Part shown: positions 4,820-10,295 of the stretch, one piece after another
Numbering within the stretch: position 1 is the first letter of the stretch
Layout of the letters: each line of letters begins with the position of its first letter
From: Lutispora sp.
Lineage (GTDB): Bacteria > Bacillota > Clostridia > Lutisporales > Lutisporaceae
Reading direction: 5' to 3'
Length of the DNA: 10,295 nucleotides
NCBI GenBank assembly: GCA_030834765.1
Contig: JAUQXG010000333.1
Coordinates: forward strand, 1-10,295
The notes under the pieces: generated by a model
What the model was told of the DNA's origin: nothing
The model's input: the letters and a program-made list of their open reading frames with translations, nothing else
Database searches by the model: none
Translations under genes and position numbers: made by a program

Positions 4820-7285
4820 ATGAAGACCGAATCTTTGAAGATCATAGGAATGACATGTGCAGCCTGCGCAAAAGCATCAGAGAGAGCAGTGAAAAAGTTG
4901 GATGGTGTCAGCGAAGCAAATGTAAATTTTGCTACAGAAAAAATGGTCATACAATTCGATGAAGAAAAAGTTGATATAGATAAAATAAAAGAAGCTGTTG
5001 CAAAAGCAGGATACGAAGCAAAAGAAGAGGTAGAGACAAAGGAAGTGGCAATTCCTATCGCAGGAATGACATGCGCGGCATGTGCCAAAGCGGTAGAGAG
5101 AGCAACGGGAAAGCTTCCGGGAGTTGAAAGTACGGTGGTGAATTTCGCCACTGAAAAAGCAACTATAAAATATAATCCAAAGCTGGTAAGATTATCGGAA
5201 ATAAAACAAGCTATTACAAAGGCGGGATATAAGCCTCTAGAAATAGAAAGTGGAAATAATATAGATGAAGATAAGCTAAGAAAAGAAAAAGAAATAAAAA
5301 CTCTTTGGACTAAGTTTATCGTTTCAGGCATATTTTCAGTCCCACTATTATATATAGCCATGGTTCCAATGCTTTCTTGGTTAAATTGGCCAATGCCTTC
5401 CTGGCTTCAGCCAATGGAATATCCATTTTTATATGCATTGGTAGAAATCGCTTTAGTGATACCAGTATTAATAGCTGGTAATAAGTTTTTCTCAGTAGGT
5501 TTTAAAGCAATTTTAAGAAGAAGTCCAAATATGGATTCTTTAATTGCAATGGGTACGTCAGCAGCAGTACTTTATAGCTTGTATTCGACCTATAGAATTT
5601 ATATGGGCGACTTTGGAATGGTGGAAGACCTATACTTTGAAACGGCAGGAGTAATCATAACATTAATACTTTTAGGTAAGTCTCTAGAAGCAGTGTCAAA
5701 GGGCAAGACCTCAGAAGCCATCAAAAAGCTTATGGGATTGGCCCCAAAAACAGCTATTGTGATTCATGATGGAAAAGAAATTGAAATTCCCATTGAAGAG
5801 GTAGAAGTTGGAGATGTTATATTAGTAAAACCAGGAGCTAAGATTCCAGTAGATGGTGAAGTTGTAGAAGGCTATACTTCGGTAGATGAGTCGATGCTGA
5901 CTGGTGAAAGTATACCTGTAGAGAAGAATGCTGGAGACAAGGTAATTGGAGCAAGTATTAATAAGAATGGTTCTATCAAATTCAAGGCAACAAAGGTTGG
6001 AAGCGATACAGCATTAGCACAGATCATCAAGCTTGTTGAAGATGCCCAAGGCTCAAAAGCTCCAATCGCACAGATGGCTGATGTCGTATCAGGATATTTT
6101 GTTCCAATTGTATTTGCTATTGCTACACTAGCTGCATTAGCTTGGTTTATAAGCGGAGAGTCCACGGTTTTTGCTTTGACAATATTTATATCCGTACTTG
6201 TAATAGCCTGCCCCTGCGCATTAGGGTTAGCAACCCCGACAGCTATTATGGTGGGAACAGGTAAAGGTGCAGAATATGGCATACTTATAAAAGGCGGAGC
6301 AGCATTAGAAACCACACATAAGATAACTACAATCGTATTTGATAAAACAGGTACACTGACAGAGGGGAAACCAGAAGTTACGAACATATTAGTAACAGAT
6401 ATTGTGGATAAAGATAAACTTTTACAAATAGCAGCTTCGGCTGAAAAGGGCTCGGAGCATCCTCTCGGTGAAGCAATCGTCAGAGGAGCAGAAAAAGAAA
6501 ATCTGGAGATTTTGAAAGTTGATAAGTTCTTATCTATACCAGGACATGGGATAGAAGTACAAATAGAAGGAAAAGATATTTTATTAGGAAACAAAAAACT
6601 AATGAGCGATAGGAAGATTGGATTAGAGATACTAGAAAGCGAATCTGATGAATTAGCCTCAGAAGGGAAAACTCCTATGTATATCTCTGTAGATGGAAAG
6701 CTAGCGGGCATCATTGCAGTAGCAGATATCGTAAAGGAAAGCAGTGCAAATGCCATAAAGAAGCTTCACAAAATGGGTATAGAAGTAGCAATGATAACAG
6801 GAGACAATAAAAGAACTGCTGAAGCAATTGCGAAGCAAGTGGGAATAGATAGAGTCCTTGCAGAAGTGCTGCCTCAGGATAAGGCAAATGAAGTGAAAAA
6901 GCTTCAGGCAGAAGGGAAAAAGGTTGCTATGGTTGGAGATGGAATCAACGATGCTCCTGCCCTTGCGCAAGCAGATATAGGGATTGCTATAGGATCAGGT
7001 ACAGATGTAGCCATGGAGTCTGCCGATATCGTGCTCATGAGAAGTGACTTAATGGATGTTCCAACAGCAATACAATTAAGCAAGAGCACCATAAGAAATA
7101 TCAAACAAAATCTATTTTGGGCTTTTGGTTACAATGTAGCGGGAATTCCAATCGCTGCTGGCGTGTTCCACTTATTTGGAGGAGAGCTGTTAAACCCAGT
7201 ATTTGCGGCAGCGGCAATGTCGTTGAGCTCAGTATCGGTTTTAACAAATGCCCTTAGACTAAAAGGTTTTAAACCATATAAATAA
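4820..7285 (+). CDS. copA: Copper-exporting P1B-type ATPase CopA
   Basis: An 821-residue P1B-1 ATPase that drives Cu(I) out of the cytosol using ATP. Two N-terminal HMA domains carry MTCAAC motifs (Cys13/Cys16 and Cys85/Cys88). The actuator domain has TGES (361-364), the sixth helix has CPC (Cys464, Cys466), and the phosphorylation site is DKTGT with Asp508. The nucleotide domain has SEHP (His547-Pro548), and the hinge has GDGIND (706-711). Tyr771-Asn772 and Met800/Ser804 match the transmembrane Cu(I) ligands known for this class, so Cu(I) rather than Zn or Cd specificity is well supported. The start at 4820 is chosen over an in-frame ATG at 4796 because AAGGAG stands 7 nt before it and the HMA domain begins right after. 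It leads a probable operon with copZ, csoR and the lipoprotein gene, behind a promoter with a CsoR-type operator. Confidence 0.97.
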   Translation: MKTESLKIIGMTCAACAKASERAVKKLDGVSEANVNFATEKMVIQFDEEKVDIDKIKEAVAKAGYEAKEEVETKEVAIPIAGMTCAACAKAVERATGKLPGVESTVVNFATEKATIKYNPKLVRLSEIKQAITKAGYKPLEIESGNNIDEDKLRKEKEIKTLWTKFIVSGIFSVPLLYIAMVPMLSWLNWPMPSWLQPMEYPFLYALVEIALVIPVLIAGNKFFSVGFKAILRRSPNMDSLIAMGTSAAVLYSLYSTYRIYMGDFGMVEDLYFETAGVIITLILLGKSLEAVSKGKTSEAIKKLMGLAPKTAIVIHDGKEIEIPIEEVEVGDVILVKPGAKIPVDGEVVEGYTSVDESMLTGESIPVEKNAGDKVIGASINKNGSIKFKATKVGSDTALAQIIKLVEDAQGSKAPIAQMADVVSGYFVPIVFAIATLAALAWFISGESTVFALTIFISVLVIACPCALGLATPTAIMVGTGKGAEYGILIKGGAALETTHKITTIVFDKTGTLTEGKPEVTNILVTDIVDKDKLLQIAASAEKGSEHPLGEAIVRGAEKENLEILKVDKFLSIPGHGIEVQIEGKDILLGNKKLMSDRKIGLEILESESDELASEGKTPMYISVDGKLAGIIAVADIVKESSANAIKKLHKMGIEVAMITGDNKRTAEAIAKQVGIDRVLAEVLPQDKANEVKKLQAEGKKVAMVGDGINDAPALAQADIGIAIGSGTDVAMESADIVLMRSDLMDVPTAIQLSKSTIRNIKQNLFWAFGYNVAGIPIAAGVFHLFGGELLNPVFAAAAMSLSSVSVLTNALRLKGFKPYK

Positions 7286-7296
7286 AATTAAAAAAA

Positions 7297-7376
7297 TAGA
7301 GGAAAATGCTTGAAAAAGGCTATCGCCTTTATCAAATAAATTTAACGCAGCATAGCTGCAGGAAGGAGTTAAAATG
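7297..7376 (+). promoter_or_regulatory. Structured 80-nt leader element (copy B) before copZ
   Basis: This is the relative of the element at 331-410. It has a weak ribosome site AGAGG (7298-7302), then TTG at 7310. An imperfect 11-bp hairpin follows, TTGAAAAAGGC (7310-7320) with GCCTTTATCAA (7325-7335), with one A/A mismatch and a TATC loop. Next comes a perfect hairpin GCAGC-ATA-GCTGC (7347-7359), then AGGAAGGAG and the copZ ATG at 7374. The TTG-to-ATG distance is 64 nt in both copies, and the 3' third is almost identical. The T/C difference at 384 versus 7350-7351 keeps the second stem paired. The first hairpin has no long T-run, so it is a poor terminator; copA and copZ are probably cotranscribed. 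Confidence 0.55.
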
Positions 7377-7589
7377 AAAAAACAAATCAATATTGAAGGT
7401 ATGAGCTGTGGTCATTGTGTAAAACATGTAGAAGAAGCATTAGGAGAAATAAAAGGTGTTCACTCAATAAAAGTAAGCCTAGAGAACAAGAATGCAATTG
7501 TTGAGTTAGGCAGCGAAGTGAATGATTCCCAAATAAAAGAAGCCATTGAAGAAGCAGGATATGAAGTAACATCAATAAATAATATATAA
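7374..7589 (+). CDS. copZ: Copper chaperone CopZ (single HMA domain)
   Basis: A 71-residue single-domain protein with the beta-alpha-beta-beta-alpha-beta HMA pattern. GMSCGHC provides Cys12 and Cys15 for two-coordinate Cu(I) binding; a buried-type Met (M10) precedes them. It ends with the usual EEAGYEV strand. CopZ proteins carry Cu(I) in the cytosol and hand it to CopA HMA domains and to CsoR. The ribosome site GGAAGGAG stands about 6 nt before the ATG. It lies 88 nt after copA and 22 nt before csoR, the classic firmicute copper gene set. A mercury or other soft-metal chaperone would look similar, but the neighbours make copper by far the best call. Confidence 0.93.
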   Translation: MKKQINIEGMSCGHCVKHVEEALGEIKGVHSIKVSLENKNAIVELGSEVNDSQIKEAIEEAGYEVTSINNI

Positions 7590-7611
7590 ATACAGTCATC
7601 TGGAGGTAAAT

Positions 7612-7941
7612 ATGAGCGATAAATGCAAAACAGACCAATGCAGTAGTTGCAATGACAGCAGCAATAGGACTACCGACAGACCAGACAAAATGAAGTCATC
7701 TTTGATATCCAGGCTGAACAGAATTGAAGGGCAAATCAGAGGTATCAAAGGAATGATAGAAAAAGATATTTACTGTGATGATGTGTTGAATCAGATATCC
7801 TCGGCACAATCAGCCATGAACTCGGTCAGCAAGCTATTGCTGGAAAACCATATGAAGAGTTGCCTGGTTAGTAGAATTCAATCAGGCGAGATCGAAGTAG
7901 TTGACGAATTAATTACTACCATAGAAAAAATGATGAAATAA
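7612..7941 (+). CDS. csoR: Copper-sensing transcriptional repressor CsoR
   Basis: A 109-residue all-helical DUF156-family repressor. The Cu(I) ligand set is complete: Cys55 (preceded by Tyr54), His80 and Cys84, with the same spacing as the Cys36/His61/Cys65 triad of Mycobacterium tuberculosis CsoR. The conserved RLNRIEGQIRGI helix (34-45) carries the basic residues used in DNA binding. This separates it from FrmR (formaldehyde) and RcnR (nickel/cobalt), which use other residues. Unusual is a Cys-rich N-terminal extension of about 27 residues (Cys5, Cys10, Cys13) before the core. The ATG follows TGGAGG at 7 nt. The likely target is the G-tract dyad at 4724-4742, through which it would repress copA, copZ and itself until Cu(I) binds. 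Confidence 0.94.
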   Translation: MSDKCKTDQCSSCNDSSNRTTDRPDKMKSSLISRLNRIEGQIRGIKGMIEKDIYCDDVLNQISSAQSAMNSVSKLLLENHMKSCLVSRIQSGEIEVVDELITTIEKMMK

Positions 7942-8033
7942 GTGCTAAGCAAGGTAAGGCTTTGCCTGACTCTGTTTGGATAGTTATTGATGTGATAAAA
8001 ATAGTAAAACAAATAAATACTGGGGGAAATAAA

Positions 8034-8717
8034 ATGTTTAAAAAAGCCGCGATCATCGCGCTATCACTTGTGACAGTCTTCTCACTTTCAGCTTGTCAGT
8101 CTACAGACGTAATAGGAAAGGCAGCGCCAGTATCCTTTGAAGCAGTTTTAGATAAAATACCGGACAAAGTAAAATTCGATGAAATGCATAACGGCTGGGC
8201 ATTAGAATCCCCAAAGGGCGAAAGGTTTGCATGGAGTAAAGACTTTAGTGCTGAAGGCAAGGCAGATCTAATGATTGAGTTTGATGCAACACCCTTTATA
8301 AATGCTGGATTAGATGTAACGAAATTGCCAAAGGATACGTATATTTACGATGAAACCATGAGTGCTTTAATGATACATTCAGAATTAGGGGATGATAAAT
8401 TCGCCTATAGCGGAGAGGCTACGCCAATGGAATCTTTCAAAAACATCGTAAAAACCCATAGAGATATTTTAGGCTACCATGCAGCTCTTGATCATTATGG
8501 ATTTGCACTAGGAAATGGCAATATGTTTGAATGGGCAAAGGATATGAGTCAAAACGATAAGGATATCGTATTTGTCCTAAATCCACAGCCATTTGTTGAT
8601 GCCGGAGTAGATGTAGACAAAGTAGAAGGTTGGGTTTTTGCAAAGGTAGAAATGATGGATAAGGCAGGAAATAAAGAGCAAGTAGATAAATTTTTAAAGC
8701 CTTATGATTTAAAATAA
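8034..8717 (+). CDS. Lipoprotein with internal duplication, function unknown
   Basis: A 227-residue secreted lipoprotein. Residues 1-20 form a signal peptide (MFKK plus a hydrophobic core) and the lipobox LSAC puts the lipidated Cys at 21, so it is anchored on the outer face of the membrane. The mature part holds two related repeats about 100 residues apart: SFEAVLDKI...GWAL...FAW-KDFS...DATPFINAGLDV (34-95) and SFKNIVKTH...GFAL...FEW-KDMS...NPQPFVDAGVDV (134-194). The ATG at 8034 is chosen because it has a ribosome site (GGGGG, 6 nt away) and a signal peptide; a TTG at 7962 would give an implausible N-terminus. It lies 92 nt behind csoR with no strong terminator between, so it is probably part of the copper unit. 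I do not recognise the family. It has no Cys besides the anchor, so any metal binding would use Met, His or Asp. Confidence 0.85.
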   Translation: MFKKAAIIALSLVTVFSLSACQSTDVIGKAAPVSFEAVLDKIPDKVKFDEMHNGWALESPKGERFAWSKDFSAEGKADLMIEFDATPFINAGLDVTKLPKDTYIYDETMSALMIHSELGDDKFAYSGEATPMESFKNIVKTHRDILGYHAALDHYGFALGNGNMFEWAKDMSQNDKDIVFVLNPQPFVDAGVDVDKVEGWVFAKVEMMDKAGNKEQVDKFLKPYDLK

Positions 8718-8745
8718 TAAAAATGATATAAAGCAATAAGAAAGA

Positions 8746-8796
8746 CTGCATACAGTTTAGAGGATGAATTTCCTCCAACTGTATGCAGCTTTTTTA
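8746..8796 (+). terminator. Strong Rho-independent terminator closing the copper unit
   Basis: CTGCATACAGTT (8746-8757) pairs perfectly with AACTGTATGCAG (8777-8788). Inside, GAGGA and TCCTC can extend the stem around a short loop. A run of Ts (CTTTTTTA) follows. It stands 29 nt after the lipoprotein stop and before the promoter of the next gene, so it marks the 3' end of the copA-copZ-csoR-lipoprotein transcript. Confidence 0.92.
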
Positions 8797-8831
8797 TGAA
8801 AAAAGGTATTCACAGAAGGCTTCATAAAATG

Positions 8832-8840
8832 TGTTATAAT
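8832..8840 (+). promoter_or_regulatory. Extended -10 promoter of the sigma-54 activator gene
   Basis: TGT followed by TATAAT (8835-8840) is an extended -10 element; a second TATAAT lies at 8846-8851. TTCACA at 8809-8814 resembles a -35 box but is 20 bp from the first -10, so the extended -10 may carry most of the strength. The promoter stands right after the copper-unit terminator and about 84 nt before the TTG start of the activator gene. Confidence 0.55.
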
Positions 8841-8865
8841 TGCCATATAATAGCTTATACAGAAT

Positions 8866-8890
8866 GATCATTTTGGAAATATCAATGATC
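8866..8890 (+). repeat. Inverted repeat in the leader of the activator gene
   Basis: GATCATT (8866-8872) and AATGATC (8884-8890) form a 7-bp inverted repeat with an 11-nt centre. It lies just downstream of the -10 boxes and 33 nt before the TTG start. It could be an operator for autoregulation or a weak leader hairpin; no T-run follows, so it is not a terminator. The function is inferred. Confidence 0.4.
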
Positions 8891-8923
8891 CATAAGAGCA
8901 ATGCAGAGAAGGGGTGAATTGTA

Positions 8924-10295
8924 TTGGTTAAAAAAGTAGCTATTGTTACATTTTGGTCCCATGTTGCGCAAGCACACTGCCAGCAATTAAAGAAGCTTTT
9001 TGCAGATAAAATAGAAATAAAAACTTACTCTTATGATGTTGACAATATTGATACAATGATTGATGCTGACCTTATTGTGATATCCCTATATTCCATCTAT
9101 ATAAGTATAAAAAAATATATCTCTGATAAAAGTGATATTGTAATAATCAACACCACCATAACAGCAGAAAGTTACGATGAGATAATGAATATTCCTGCTG
9201 GTGAGAAAGTCGCAGTAGTAAACTACAGCAGTGAAATGACGATGGAAACCATTGCACTTTTTTATAAGCTAGGAATAAACCATATAGAGTTTATACCCTT
9301 TTATCCTGGGGGCAAGAATGTACCAGAGTTAAAAATCGCAGTCACACCAGGGGAGGCGAAGCATGTACCTTCTTTTGTTAAGGAAGTAATTGATATAGGA
9401 AACAGAATTTTGGATACCAGCACCATCGTGGATATTGCTGTGAAGCTGACCCTTGATTCTATATTGCAAGAAGAACAGTGTATGGAGTACTTTAGCAGCT
9501 TAAAACCCAGCAGCTCTGGAATTGAAGCACTTCTTGGAAGGACAAATACCCTTGAAAGTGAACTGGATATCTTGTTTAATGTGCTGGATGATGGAATTAT
9601 AGGGGTAGATGTAAATGGTTCTATACATGCCTTTAATAAATATGCCGAGAAAATTGTTGGCTATAGCAAGGCTGAGGTGATAGGAAAAAGTGCAAAGGAT
9701 ATGGTGCCACAAATACCATTTCATCATGTGATTAACACATCTGAGTCTATAAAAGCCAAACTAGTTAAAATAAACGACTGCAATATCTCTGTTACCATAG
9801 TTCCCGTAATCGTTTCTAAAAAAAACATCGGTGCCCTAGCTATCATAAACGAATTTACGGAGCAGGAGAAAAATCAGCATAAGCTGAGAATGCAGCTTAT
9901 TGGAAAGGGTCATAAAGCAAAATATGGATTTGAAGATATTTTTGGAGAAAGCCCAGAAATGATTGAGCTTAAAAAAATGGCGAATAAGATGGCTAAATCA
10001 GACTCCTCTGTATTCATTAGCGGTGAAAGTGGCACGGGAAAAGAGCTGTTTGCTCAAGCCATACATAATACATCAAAACGTAAGGATTATCCATTTGTCG
10101 CTGTGAATTGTGCAGCCCTGCCTGAAAGCCTCCTTGAAAGTGAGCTTTTCGGCTATGAAGAAGGCGCTTTTACTGGTGCGAGAAAAGGTGGCAAGCTGGG
10201 ACTTTTTGAGCTGGCACATAAAGGCTCCATATTTTTAGATGAAATAGGAGAAATAGCCCTTAATTTACAAGCCAGATTGCTAAGAGTCATACAAG
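8924..10295 (+). CDS. Sigma-54-dependent transcriptional activator with PAS domain (3' end outside window)
   Basis: The first 457 residues of an enhancer-binding protein; the frame runs off the right edge. Residues 1-195 form an alternating alpha/beta sensor region that I cannot name ([41 protein letters not shown]), loosely like the N-terminal sensors of PrpR-type regulators. Residues about 210-315 are a PAS domain ([14 protein letters not shown]...). From about 337 comes the AAA+ domain with Walker A GESGTGKE (Lys373), the sigma-54 contact loop GAFTGA (414-419) and Walker B SIFLDE (Asp439-Glu440). Such proteins hydrolyse ATP to open sigma-54 promoters in response to a signal. The start is TTG at 8924, with AAGGGGTG 7 nt upstream. 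A strong terminator separates it from the copper genes, so it probably controls genes beyond the right edge. No clear sigma-54 promoter was seen in this window. Confidence 0.93.
   Translation, partial: MVKKVAIVTFWSHVAQAHCQQLKKLFADKIEIKTYSYDVDNIDTMIDADLIVISLYSIYISIKKYISDKSDIVIINTTITAESYDEIMNIPAGEKVAVVNYSSEMTMETIALFYKLGINHIEFIPFYPGGKNVPELKIAVTPGEAKHVPSFVKEVIDIGNRILDTSTIVDIAVKLTLDSILQEEQCMEYFSSLKPSSSGIEALLGRTNTLESELDILFNVLDDGIIGVDVNGSIHAFNKYAEKIVGYSKAEVIGKSAKDMVPQIPFHHVINTSESIKAKLVKINDCNISVTIVPVIVSKKNIGALAIINEFTEQEKNQHKLRMQLIGKGHKAKYGFEDIFGESPEMIELKKMANKMAKSDSSVFISGESGTGKELFAQAIHNTSKRKDYPFVAVNCAALPESLLESELFGYEEGAFTGARKGGKLGLFELAHKGSIFLDEIGEIALNLQARLLRVIQ

Noticed and set aside
4738..5361. A 207-codon open frame on the minus strand across the copA 5' region
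   Set aside because: It is antisense to the two HMA domains of CopA and would run through the CsoR-type operator; the repeated sequence in it mirrors the HMA duplication. Shadow frame.
5872..6756. A 294-codon open frame on the minus strand inside copA
   Set aside because: It lies wholly antisense to the well-supported CopA reading frame, gives a Ser/Ile/Ala-rich protein without motifs, and has no reason to be coding. It is a shadow caused by biased codon use.
7948..7976. Possible attenuator hairpin between csoR and the lipoprotein gene (GGTAA/TTGCC)
   Set aside because: Only five pairs with one wobble and no T-run; too weak to call a terminator.
7962..8033. TTG at 7962 as an upstream start for the lipoprotein
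   Set aside because: It would put 24 residues before a clean signal peptide and lacks a ribosome site; the ATG at 8034 has both a ribosome site and the signal sequence behind it.
10188..10222. TGGCAC-like bases near the end of the window as a sigma-54 promoter
   Set aside because: The match is inside the AAA+ coding sequence and lacks a TTGC element at the required spacing.

Overview
The window is AT-rich DNA with strong AGGAGG-type ribosome binding sites, TTG starts and short intergenic gaps. The protein families present fit an anaerobic, low-GC Gram-positive bacterium (Clostridia or a relative). I infer this from base composition and gene families only; no rRNA or other taxonomic marker is present.

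Layout. (1) Positions 1-1577: the C-terminal end of a phenylacetate-CoA ligase-type adenylating enzyme, followed by a class I/II PLP-dependent aminotransferase. The 78-nt gap holds a structured leader whose relative lies in front of copZ. (2) Positions 1641-2042: a bidirectional hairpin terminator, then a convergent minus-strand gene for a small His/Cys/Met-rich membrane protein. (3) Positions 2259-4594: a plus-strand unit coding for a large fusion protein (HMA domain, TauE/SafE (DsbD-like) membrane domain, cupredoxin, degenerate second cupredoxin) and an RseC/MucC-family thiol membrane protein, closed by a terminator. (4) Positions 4690-8796: a second unit with its own promoter and a G-tract CsoR-type operator, coding for CopA (Cu+ P-type ATPase), CopZ (copper chaperone), CsoR (Cu(I)-sensing repressor) and a lipoprotein of an unrecognised family with an internal duplication; a strong terminator closes it. 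(5) Positions 8835-10295: a promoter, an inverted repeat and the 5' 457 codons of a sigma-54-dependent activator, cut by the window edge.

How the genes work together. Regions 3 and 4 form a copper-handling island. CopZ and the N-terminal HMA domains would carry Cu(I) in the cytosol, CopA would pump it out, and CsoR would derepress the copA unit when Cu(I) binds. The SafE-cupredoxin fusion has a cytosolic HMA domain, Cys-bearing membrane helices and an outward-facing cupredoxin, so it could relay copper or electrons across the membrane. RseC, the minus-strand protein and the lipoprotein are plausible but unproven partners.

The least ordinary features are the paired 80-nt leader elements before the aminotransferase and copZ, the hairpin that may loop out two ATG codons before the SafE fusion, the four-part fusion itself, and the duplicated lipoprotein. 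No intergenic stretch exceeds 300 bases. I saw no tRNA, rRNA, CRISPR array, transposase or prophage gene.
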